A stretch of 64,000 bases of DNA, from positions 186,001-250,000 of the forward strand of contig JAUIRK010000242.1 in NCBI GenBank assembly GCA_030549495.1, in the 5' to 3' direction. The position numbers and the translations under genes are program-made. Positions 26,951 to 37,353 of this stretch are shown here, in pieces. Within the stretch, counting starts at the first letter, position 1. Each line of letters begins with the position of its first letter. Under the pieces are notes generated by a model. The model was not told the DNA's origin. It saw nothing but the letters and a program-made list of their open reading frames with translations, and did not search any database. This stretch comes from Nectonema munidae. Lineage: Eukaryota > Nematomorpha > Nectonematoida > Nectonematidae.

Positions 26951-27651
26951 GTTTTTATTTTACCATTTTGGTTGATATGCATAGTCAAATGCGAGTAATT
27001 TATCAAAGGTCCATATGTCATAAAAGGATATCAACATTAATGTTTATGTTAGTCTCCTTGTTGTTTAATATCCCTTTCTGATAATTAATTTAAAGAGAAT
27101 TTGCAAAAACACAATTTGTGAAAGAAACGTGAAAATTTCTGTCAAAAAAAAGTATAAAAAACTAAATTCTTTTTTTTCAAAAAAAAACACGAAGTTTATG
27201 AATATGTTTGAAACCAATTTATTTAAAACATATTTAAATGATTTTAAATTCATTGTTAATTATTTAATTAATAATAATTGATTGATAAGTTAGTGATTTC
27301 GTTTAATTTTTGATTAGTTACCAAATTAGTTAGTTAATGGAGTTATTTATTTATTTTTTTTTCAGGATGCCAGAGTCAGTTAAAGAAGATGGTTAGTAAG
27401 CGATAAACTTACAAGTGCTGCAAAAGTCTTCATCTTTTTAAAAATCTACAAAGCAATTTTGTACCGCCAAATGTTCTAAGAAGTGTATAGATACTTTATT
27501 TAATTGATTGCTAACATCCTTTCTTCTTTAGTATGGTTGGTTATGCATTTGGTTAAGTGTACTGTAGTTAATTACATTTTTATAGGCATGTAGTTATAAT
27601 ACTTTGTGATTCTTTTTAATAGAAAATCTTGTTTTCTAAACCAACCTTAAA

Positions 27652-27666
27652 CCCCCCCCCCCCCCC
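27652..27666 (+). repeat. C homopolymer, 15 bases
   Basis: A run of C interrupted only after 15 bases, followed by ACCC. It lies at the 3' side of the minus-strand transposase-like relic and may belong to that element's end. Confidence 0.95.
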
Positions 27667-27849
27667 ACCCTTAGGGTGTTTCTCGTACCCCCTAAATATG
27701 GAAAAAAACTTGTAACAAAGCCATACTTTTTTCTACAATATTAAAATTAAAACTAAACTAATTTTGAAATATGTTTAGGTGTTCCAGAACTCAAAAAACC
27801 TTGAAAAACGCTATACTTTTATATATTTATTATTATATAATACGAAAAG

Positions 27850-30392
27850 TGTGTATAAAACAAATTTACATATTTTTTTGAACATAAAAACATGATATGT
27901 CACTTTTTTTCTTTGGTTTCGTAAGTTTTTCCTATCATTCTCAACCACTCGTAAAATATCTTGATATCTGTTCTCATCAAGGGTGGAACAAATATAATCA
28001 GACGCTAATTTGACTCCTCCTTCTGCACTATCATTAATCACCCAAATATTAGAAACAGCTTTACAAAAGATAAACAAAAGATAAATTGTCTTCGCACTTT
28101 TCAACTTTTAAAGATAGAAAGTTTTCGTCCAAATTCAAATGCTTGAAGAAAGACCAAGAAGACTTTCCTATCAATTGGTGAATTTCTACTACTCTACTGA
28201 ATTTTTCCTTTTGGGGGAACAAATGCTTTCCATATCCTGCTCCATGCCTTTGACCAAACTTATAGTCCTTTTTCAAAAGATTTCAAACTTTCTACAATTT
28301 TTTTCTTTTGGCTGATATCAACTTTTCCACTGAAAAGCGATATGGGTTTCATTTCTTCACTAAGGTACCAAAGATGATTCATGAAAATTTTGTTTGCAGA
28401 TAGATACATGTTGTTTGTTTCTCCAATGAAAGAATTTATCAGCATGAAGTCGTTCAAAACTATACCTTTAGCGATGTCAGCTGTGAACCACCAAGGCAAA
28501 TAAGTAAAAATACAAAAGTTAACAAAACCTTTCATTTTTTCTAATTGACTTGATGACAAAAATTCTTCTTTAAACTCCTGTAAAAAATTTTTTTCAGCAT
28601 AACTTTCAAACAATAAATAATTATTACCATCCATCTTACTTTGTTAATAGAACCTGGTACTATAAATTTAGCAAAACTTTTTTCACCATCAAGATACATT
28701 AAGCTTAAAAGAAGAAGCTCTTTGTAATCGTTTCTAACATATTTCTTCATCAATATACTTTTTAAAAAATTAATGGGTCTACTTTTATCTTTACTTCCTT
28801 CATAAAAAGTGTAGATGCATTGCTCGTTTGAAGACAAAATGCTAAATTTTTTTCAGAATTTATTAAATAAATCATATCTGGTCCAGATGTGTCATAACTT
28901 TTTGTTACTTCCAATATTTTTTTCAAAATAATTTCACCAATATGGTGTCTGCAAGGACACCAGAGAAGTGGAGTTTCAAGTTTATTCTGAATGCAAACGC
29001 ATGTTGCAGATAAACGTCCAGTGTTAAGACTTGTGGTATAAAAAACCATTGTTTTGACAAATTCCTTACAACCCCACTTTTCAAGTAAATCTACAGAAGC
29101 ACTTGTAAGCACTTCTCCTCCTTTGTTTTTTCCATAAGAAGTTATCGAAGGCACCAAGTAACTTAACGATGTCTATGCTCGAAACAACGACAGGAATTCG
29201 CTCTTCGTAATGGAACTTACTTTTCAATTTAGGAAGCAATTTTCCATCCCAGTGCAAATTCATAAACATTTTTGGCTTCCAAGACTTTTTTATATTGTTG
29301 GCTGTTTCTTTTACAACTTTAACTTTATATTTATAAGCTTGAGAAGGATGTAGATTTATTTTACTAGAGTCACCTTGGCAAGCTTCAATGAAAGATTGGA
29401 GAATTGTAGCAGATGCTGTTGGTGAAACATTCTTTCAACTAATCTAGAAACTACGTTTCTTCTTTTCAAAATATCATAAGGTACAAAAATACTTGTTCCA
29501 GTTATTTTACATCTTTTGTGTGATTTTCTGTTTAAAATATCTGTGTTTTCTTCTAAACTTTCTTCATCATCACTTTCTCAATACTTTCTTTCGACAATAG
29601 TTTCTATTCTCTTTGAATTATAAACTTTTTGTCTATTCAACCAAATTTAAATTAACATCTACATTACAATAAGAAGCGTTTTTTTCTATCATCTATCATT
29701 TTTTCCGAGAAAAGGGTATTCAATATTCATCATTGGTTTCTTCTTTTTCAAAAGCAGTTTTCCCCTTTTTCATTTTCTCTAAAACATTTCTCTGCCAAAA
29801 AGGCATTGTTTTGTCTAACTTACTTTTTAATTCTTCAATCTAATTACTTTTCTGTTGCTCTCCAACTTTAAATTTCTTTATATTGTTATACTTTTTGATA
29901 AATTTTGTTGTCTGCAATTGTAGGTATATATTTTTTTTGACAGGGTGTTTCATGCAAGGGAAGTAGAAACTTCCATATCTGCACTGATGAACTTTTTATG
30001 ATAAGTCGATGGCATTGCCGGGATTCGAACCCAAAGGCTTTGGATCCGTAGGCGACGCCTCTACCTATCAGCCCACCAACCCTCTTTTTTTTTTTTTGAC
30101 AGGGTGTCTCTGCAATCTGCAATTGTAGGTATATTTGTTTTCTGGTAGTGTTTTTTGACCTCCTCAACAGTTTTTTTTAACTGAAAATACTTATTTTTGA
30201 CCGTTTAGTACAATCTTCTTTTCTCAACTTTTCCATGAAACTAAGAAAACATAGCAAAACTTGTTTAAAATTTGAAAGTCTACAGCCATTGATGTTGGGA
30301 TGATCAGATTCAGGAATCTCACCCAATAAGCAGTAATCTTTGTTAGAACTTCTTGTATTCATGATTTTAAAAAACCTAAACACTATCGACAT
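27850..30392 (-). pseudogene. Decayed transposase-like gene of an unnamed invertebrate multicopy family
   Basis: Minus-strand ORFs in several frames read in order. N-terminal MNTRSSNKDYCLLGE near 30362; NLHWDGKLLPKLKSKFHYEE near 29260; FYTTSLNTGRLSATCV and LWCPCRHHIGEI near 29000; LPWWFTADIAKGIVLNDFML near 28480; HLWYLSEEMKPISLFSGKVD near 28350; WVINDSAEGGVKLASDYI near 28010. I remember this combination (HWDGK, DTT..NTG, CRHHxxE, HLWYLSEE, NDxAERGVxL) from multicopy uncharacterised proteins of crustaceans, insects and cnidarians. The spaced acidic residues and CxxH-like motif suggest an RNase-H-fold transposase. This is inference. Multiple frame breaks and an inserted SINE show that it is dead. 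Confidence 0.7.
29930..30115 (-). mobile_element. tRNA-derived SINE inserted in the transposase-like relic (minus orientation)
   Basis: Flanked by a perfect 19-bp direct repeat (TCTGCAATTGTAGGTATAT at 29911-29929 and 30116-30134), the target-site duplication. Read on the minus strand there is a tRNA-like head with A-box-like GGGCTGATAGGTAGAGG and B-box GGGTTCGAATCCC (about 30080-30010), a short body and an A-rich tail. A second copy of the tail motif ACACCCTGTC plus A-run precedes the head, so the insert looks like a partial dimer or two joined copies. The duplication is unmutated, so the insertion is recent relative to the decayed host relic. Confidence 0.88.
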
Positions 30393-30659
30393 TTATTTGT
30401 TTTTACTATAAATGTTTTGATTGTATTAAATTCATTTGAATATAGTTGTAATTAAAAAATTTCTTTTTTTTATTGTACAAAGATTTTCCAAAAAAAATAG
30501 CTGTTTTGAGGATTAACAATCATATAAACATACATTTGAAATTTAAATTCGCCATCTATAAAAAAATTTCACGCTGATTTTTTTATTTTTCCCCTGCACT
30601 ATATACCTAAACATTTATTTTTTTCTAATTTTTTTTTTCAATGTTACTGTTGAACAAAA

Positions 30660-32700
30660 ATGCAGTTCTAAAAAAAGTAAGAGATGAGTTGAAAATGTTC
30701 GGGCATCAGCAACAGCCCTAACATTTCATGAACATTTCCAAATCATGAATTCATCACAGATCTCTTGTATCATGCGATTTTCAAAATATTGAGAGAGAAA
30801 TAAATAACTAGTTAATGAAATAAGTCGGTAATGTCTAATTTATAAAAATAAAAATGTACTTTACATTTGATATAGTCGGATTATTCTGATCCTTAATGGT
30901 TAAGTTCATTTCGACTCTAACATCGAATTTGTAATGAAGTTATTTTTCGAACAAAAATAATATTCAGTTCTATACATTCTATCATTTAGCATATTTACTT
31001 CTTTCTGCTTAACTTACAAAGTTTTTTTTCATTTTCATTTCGTCCTTGTCAATAAAGTAAACAACGGATTCAGTAAATGAAAATTATATAAATTTTTGTA
31101 TCTCGTATAAGATATGCCAACAAAACATTTTAAAATCTCTTAAATTTGGAATATGAAAAGATGTGACATTTAGGAGTTTGGAGCATGAACAAATTGAGCT
31201 ACAACTTACTCGAAACATGCTCTTACAGATTTCATAAAGAGTTACTTTGCATCTTACTAATAGTTGAGATAATTTGAGTCTTTAGTCGTTTTTAAAACAA
31301 TGCCAAAGAGAATTTAGCCTTCATTTTGTTTGTATAAATCAAATTTTATATAAAAAAAATTAAGAGACACATCGAAAAAATCTGGGTTTAAATTTTCTCT
31401 GTATTGTCTATTCCTATTCCTCCCTAATGAGAAACACTGTTAAAAAATCAGAAAAACTGCCTGAATTTAATAGCTAATAAATATTCAAAAAATAGAAGAT
31501 GACAATTCAGAGCATTTCAACTATTTTCAAAGGAATGTAAAAATTCATTCAGCTAAAAATATTGAGCTATCAATAAAGGCAAAAATACTAACTACTCTCA
31601 AAATGCTTTTATTCTCACGTAGCAAGGAATGCACGAAATGGATTAATTGGCTCGCTTTATATTTTTGTTAAGAAAATTTTTTTAAATTTTGTTCTTCAAA
31701 TTAACCTGTCTTTGAATGATTGCAATTTCTTCATATACAAAAATAGTGTTCAAATTTTAAAATGTTCAAGAAAATTGCAAAAGGGCATTTTCCAAAGGGG
31801 GATTACGGAATTGCAAAAGGAAGTGTTTGAATTGCAGAAAGGTGTGACGGGAACTGAAAAGTAAATTTCCTCATAGTTGTATCTAATTAGTTAGTTAGTA
31901 TAATCGATCATACATTCTATTATAATTGGAGAGTTTTTGAATTGAACATAACACAATTTAAATCTCGACTTATGATTGAGTCATTGCTAACTCTTTGATG
32001 AAGAAGATTTGATGAAGTAAAGATGCGCTCTGCAGTCTGCAATTTAAGAAAGATGAGCAATAAAACCTTTGAATTGGAATATGTTGTACAAAGATAAGCC
32101 TACCGTATTTGCTATATAATAAAATAACTATAAAAGTTTTGCTTTATAGTCTACATAAATATCGATGGTGCCAAGAGCTTGTCTGAAGTAGGAAAATGAA
32201 TGAAGTAAAGTCATTTTATTTATTATGCTTTATTTGACAATTCATTATTTGTTTTCTTCTTAACGCAACCGTAAAGGGTATGGATGGATAGGTTTCATAT
32301 GTCTATGCAGGTATTGCGTTTTTATATCTATATTAAATTAATCATGAAATAGCCAAAGCAAATTGAATTCTTAGTTGTGATTTGCCTACTTTTCCTATTC
32401 TAGGCGTTTCGAATAAACTTTGCCGCGCTCTTATTCTCAACATCACCCTATATTCTAGAATATACGATATATTTAAAGTTGTAATTCCGATTTAGGTTGT
32501 GGGTATGGCATCCCCAGAAAAAATATTCTTTCATAACTGCAAAAATGATAGAGATATGACGATCAGATATCCACCAGGGGTTGATGACCCAATACCATAT
32601 GATATTCAACTCCTAACACGAACAATATTTGTTTTTTTCATAACTAACTTACCGTTTCCAAGATAAACACGAATATAGTTTTATATTATAGTTAAATACC
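30660..32700. other. AT-rich intergenic sequence
   Basis: I see no gene. A piece near 30880 (TTCTGATCCTTAATGGTTAA) resembles an inverted end of the TTAA miniature family. Otherwise unremarkable. Confidence 0.45.
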
Positions 32701-32709
32701 TGTATAAGG

Positions 32710-33475
32710 AAGGCGCTAGGACAATTCGTCTCCGGATAATTCTTCGTGGGACAGTTTGTCCCGTGACAATTCGTCCTCAGAACAATTTGTCGTCGGTCAA
32801 TTCGTCTCTAAAATTTCATAAATATTTCAATCTCATTATTTTCAACCTTTGAAATTTTAAAATTTAAATAAGATTCAAAAATATGTTTTATTATAATTAT
32901 TGTTTTTTTAGCATTCAAGTTACTTAATTTTTTAAACTAAGTTGAGAAAGATATATTTTTTTCTAATTTATTTTCTATACATATAGCACACTTTTTTTTA
33001 TTTATTAAAAATCTATAAATTTTTACTTTATTTGCAGAATATATTTTATTATAAAAAAATTCAACTTTTTATCTGTTTATTTGTCAAATAATTAAAATGT
33101 CCACATGTAAATTTATATTATCAGAGAAAGGAAAGAACAAAGTGATTGATGAAGAAAATTTTATTTACACTAAAAATAAAGAAAATGCAAATAAGTCAAA
33201 AATTTATTGGAGGTGTGAAAATTTAGTAAAAATTGGAAACTTGTAAATTTAGAAAAATTGTAAATTAGTGTTAAGTTAATTTCAATAAAAGCACAGTATT
33301 CATTTTATAAGATAATTCTATTGATCAAGTTAAAAATAAAAACTATATCAGAAGTAATTTGTTTAATGATATACTTTTCTAACGCAAAATTAACCAAGAA
33401 CAATTTGCCCAGAGGCGAATCAGGAGACGAATTAAATGGAGACGAGTTGTCCCGGAGACGAATTGCCCGGATGCC
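32710..33475. mobile_element. Non-autonomous DNA transposon with internally repeated ends
   Basis: Both ends are built of short repeats of GACAATTCGTC(TC)C: left 32711-32815, right (inverted) 33390-33475. The left end starts AAGGCGCTAGGACAATTCGT; the inverse of the right end reads GGCATCCGGGCAATTCGTCT. The flanking 7-bp direct repeat TATAAGG (32703-32709 and 33476-33482) fits a target duplication. The roughly 570-bp interior is AT-rich with no ORF. The superfamily is unknown. Confidence 0.8.
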
Positions 33476-34079
33476 TATAAGGGGATAGGGAAAATAATTA
33501 TGAGGCAGATTATTTTATGCAAAATAATGGTCTTTCTTTTGAAGACTTTATTTTGTCAACGCGAGTTGATACAAGAAAGTTAGAAATATTCGCCACCAAA
33601 TGGAAGACTGTTTTTTTCAAGAGTGAGAGCATATTGTTTTAATCGCGAAAGATTAAACTATTACTCCTTTAAACTTTAATTTTCTTTTTATTATTATTAT
33701 CAAAAAAATATTTAAAAATGTATCAAATATCTAAAAAAAAATGCATTATATTATTGGGAATTATAAACAAAAATGAATTTTAATTTTTTTGAGAAAAATT
33801 TATTTTTCATTGAAAATTCATTAAAATATTTTTTTTTTATATATGAGCAACATTTATCTTAGGAAATTAAAAAATAGAAATATGAACACTAAAAAATAAG
33901 TATTAATAATAAATTTAAGATAATTTATTATTCATGTTTTTTAAAGTATTAAGTTATTCATTACTAGTTCAATAGTAAAAAATAAGGGAACTTAATTTTT
34001 ACAAAATATAAGTTTAATTATCATTGTAGATAAAATGGCGCTGAGTCTTCATAAATAAATAAAAGTTGTAAAGAAAATA

Positions 34080-34288
34080 AATTGAAAACGTTGAGTAAAT
34101 CTTTTTTTAACAAAATACCAGCAATAATATTTCGGCCACTATGACCTTCTTCAGATATATATGACATAAAATGGGCAAGACACTCCACGCTTCCATTTTA
34201 TGTCATATATATCTGAAGAAGGTCATAGTGGCCGAAATATTATTGCTGGTATTTTGTTAAATAAAAGATTTGCTCAATGTTTTCAATT
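34080..34288. repeat. Long near-perfect hairpin (95-bp arms, 18-nt loop)
   Basis: Left arm 34080-34174, loop 34175-34192 (GCAAGACACTCCACGCTT), right arm 34193-34288. The inner 66 bp are a perfect match by eye; the outer 30 bp have two substitutions and small indels. Each arm contains CTGAAGA...GGCCGAAA (34213-34237 on +, 34130-34154 on -). It may be a foldback transposon or pair of inverted element ends. Confidence 0.9.
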
Positions 34289-35104
34289 TTTAATGATTAT
34301 TATTTAAAAAGGTAATAGTAGTGATATTACTATTTGAAAAATAAATGATATAGTAAAATATTTACATATATAGAAAAGATTACTACCAAAATGGGAAATA
34401 ATTTGTAGATAAAATTGAATAGCATTTTTAAGAAAACTTAATGAAATTATAATTTTACTTTTACTAGATATTAAATCAGTTGATAATTTTACACATAATG
34501 ATAGTTTAAATATTTTTAGTTCATATATTTTTAGAATTTCATAAAAAAAAGCTTACAATGTTCAATATCTATTTATTAATTATGACACCTTTTTTAAATG
34601 GGTTTAAAATTAATGCCGTATAGAATTTTGTCAAAAGTATAAAATCAATGTATATATATATTACTAAATTTATGCATAATATATATATTTAGAATAATAT
34701 CACTTTAAATAAAAAAAAATATTAATTAATTAGGAATAAAAATAAAATAATTATTAATTTTTGAATTTTTATGCTCCCAGATTTGTAGATTTCTATTTCT
34801 GTGTTGCGTAATTCTTCATCTGAAATTAGCATTCAAACGCCTTTATCCCGAGTTTTTTTTTGTTTTTTGAGTATAGTAGGATAAAAAAGTCTTGAAAGTT
34901 TAAAATTCAGTTATTTCAAAAAAACAAAGAGTATGAACATTAACAGTTATACAGAAGCCTTGAAAGTAGTTAAATATACTATTTATTTATTTATTTGAAA
35001 ATCTACATAAAGTTCATAAGGATTAGCATTTCAACTTAAGTATCGTAATTCATTAATTTTACCATATTAAGTAGTATAAAATTACTAAAAGTACGCTGTA
35101 AAAA

Positions 35105-35280
35105 CAGCGTTTAGAATCTAAACACAATTCTAAACACAAAAAATATCACAGTTTTTTTACGCGTAAACTCTAAACGTGTTCACACTGTGAAAGAAGCATT
35201 TAGAATCTAAACACAATTATAAACACATAAAAAGACAGTTTTTCACACGTAATCTCTAAACATGTTTAGATTGGAATTTA
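35105..35280 (+). repeat. Two tandem units of an AAACAC/GTGTTTAGA palindromic repeat
   Basis: TTTAGAATCTAAACACAATT occurs at about 35110 and 35199, each followed by ACACAAAAAA, ACAGTTTTT and (A)CTCTAAAC(G/A)TGTT. Each unit is partly self-complementary. Confidence 0.7.
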
Positions 35281-35482
35281 AAAGTTTTCATTCAATAATC
35301 AGTATATTGAAAGCATTAGAACTACCTACCAAAACATTTGGTCTGTTTTAACAATCTTCATCAAATTGCAATGAGACTCACTTGAAGTTCAAATATAAAT
35401 AAAATTTGAAAAAAATTTATTGAAAAAAACTAATTATTGCCAAAATCAAATTCGCTAAAACAAGAAGAAAAGTTTATATGAA

Positions 35483-36006
35483 TCACGTAACATAGATATC
35501 TGCAGCTTCATTGTATTTTTTTTCTAATTTTATTAGACGTGTGCTTTTGTAGTAGGGTGCTTTGTCTTTTAGTAGAATTTCTTGTAGGAATCCAAGAAAC
35601 TGAAAATTCTTTGGGTAGTTTAAATCAAACACGTAATAAAACATGATTAATGTAATCATTGTTTTTTTCAAGTCTTTATTCAATGCGAAAGTTAAACCGT
35701 CAGCAACAATTTTCGTTGATTTTACTTCATTGTTACAAGTAATAAGTAGTAATTTTGGAGGACATCCTACACTGATTAGACTACATTCATCATTATAAAA
35801 CAAAGAAAGATTTAAAATTAGAAAAATCTGATAAAGAAAATTACCTCATTTTCATTTATTAGTTCATGGATAAAGCCTTTTTGATTTTTCATTTTGGTCA
35901 CATCAATTAAGTACTTCAAAACAATATAATTTTTAAAATTTTCATCTTTTGTTGAGACCTCCTTTACCTTAATATAAAAATTTTGAAAAATAATATTTTT
36001 TTCCAT
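35483..36006 (-). pseudogene. Decayed two-part ORF of a multicopy element-type protein
   Basis: The minus strand codes KEVSTKDENFKNYIVLKYLI...GFIHELINENE (36006-35845) and, after about 65 bp, SLISVGCPPKLLLITCNNEV...FALNKDLKKT...YVFDLNYPKNFQFLGFLQEI (to 35483). The second part resembles multicopy uncharacterised proteins that I recall with a FxLNxxYPK...FLQ signature. A GTAATT donor and ATGTAG acceptor exist between the parts but their phases do not match, so I treat it as broken. Low certainty. Confidence 0.4.
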
Positions 36007-36665
36007 GGAAGAGTTTATAGTAGCTCACACTTTATATAGTAGCAGCTATTATATTTTTTCAATGAACTTACCTTGAAATTAGTCAATGAACTTACCTTGA
36101 ACTTAAAAAGACTCATTGCTTAGTTTCAAAACGTAAAATTCATTGTATGAAAAAAGATAAACCACACTTTGAGAAAAAGGTACCCTCTTAATCTTATTAT
36201 AGCTGGGAAATAGATAAGCGCCAGTATCCGACCCATCTGACTTCTGGTTATGTGTAGATTTTAATATGTCAAACTGTCTTGACGCCTGGATCGGAAAGAA
36301 ACTTTAGCACAACAGAATATTTGCCTTATCCGACTTCAACAGGACGATATTTCATTGTACAGTTGGCATCCAAAGTTCGTGCATTCTAGCTTTATCATTT
36401 AAATTCAAAAAAAATTTCTTTGATATAGCGATTTGCATAAAGCAAATTTTATCAGTATTATTTCAATTATTTCGTATAATAAAATACTGTTTCTTTAAAG
36501 TTAGTTATAATTAAATACATGTACATAATATATATTGTGTAATTACACGAATCTGACCCTTTTTGTTCTCATTCCTTCGATATATCATCAGCGAGAAATT
36601 ATTGACAAATTTTTATAAGCCGAGAAGGGCTCCCTAATCCATCGTAACAAAGAAGGGTCCTTTAA

Positions 36666-36921
36666 CAGAAGCATTTCATTACATTTGAAATTGCGTGTAA
36701 GCAAGAAAGTCAAGTGAAGATCGACTTGTGCAAAGTATGCGAGCAACTCCCTCTCAATAAAGATATCTTATCTTCAGCATTCATCCTTTATTATGCTTCA
36801 AATCACGGAGAACTCGTAAGCGAATCCTCCACAACAAAGTTCAAACACCGCACCCACTTATTTGAACAATTCCCCACTTTAAGCACGGCTCTAGCACACA
36901 ATTTTGCATTCATCCTTACAG
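36666..36921 (+). other. Candidate upstream exon or 5' UTR of the EGF-SEA gene
   Basis: A G+C-richer stretch open for about 85 codons (contains LCKVCEQLPLNKDILSSAF) between an AACAG acceptor-like site and a strong CAG/GTAGGT donor-like site. I do not recognise the peptide. It sits 380 bp before the signal-peptide exon on the same strand, so it could be a noncoding first exon, a coding exon of another transcript, or a regulatory region. The composition stays elevated to about 37150. Confidence 0.25.
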
Positions 36922-37301
36922 GTAGGTAGACAATGAAGTGCCGGCTTGTGTCTGCGTGCGTGAGAGAAGACAAAAGAAGCCACTTCTCGCAAGTTCTAGA
37001 AGGATTTCCAAAGCCATCGAAAGCGTCTGGAAGTCAGACTTTCTCTATTTTGACTTAGAAACCCGGTTATCACGCGGTACACTCTCTGTGTATAGTGGAC
37101 ACGCCTTCGTATCACTTACATTCCATGTCAGAACACCTTTGCACTTGCGTAACTAGGTTAACAGAATATAGGCCATGATCAAACGCCTTGACGTATAATA
37201 CTAGGCATGTGAAGAATAGAGGACACAAGGTTAATCAAAAACACGTAATTCCATTTTAGAGATTGGATTCTTTCAAAAATACTTCTCCCCCATTTTCCAA
37301 A

Positions 37302-37353
37302 ATGTTCCTCCAACTGTGTTATCTTTTCTTAATCTTTTTCTTCACGTACACAA
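37302..37353 (+). CDS. Signal-peptide exon of EGF-SEA-EGF gene
   Basis: ATG with a CAAA context, 17 hydrophobic codons, then an A before GTAAGA (phase 1). Joining to 39031 makes an Asn codon and keeps the frame open. Joining to the nearer AG at 39001 would create an immediate stop, so 39031 is the better acceptor. A possible 5' UTR acceptor (CCATTTTAG) ends near 37258. Confidence 0.75.
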
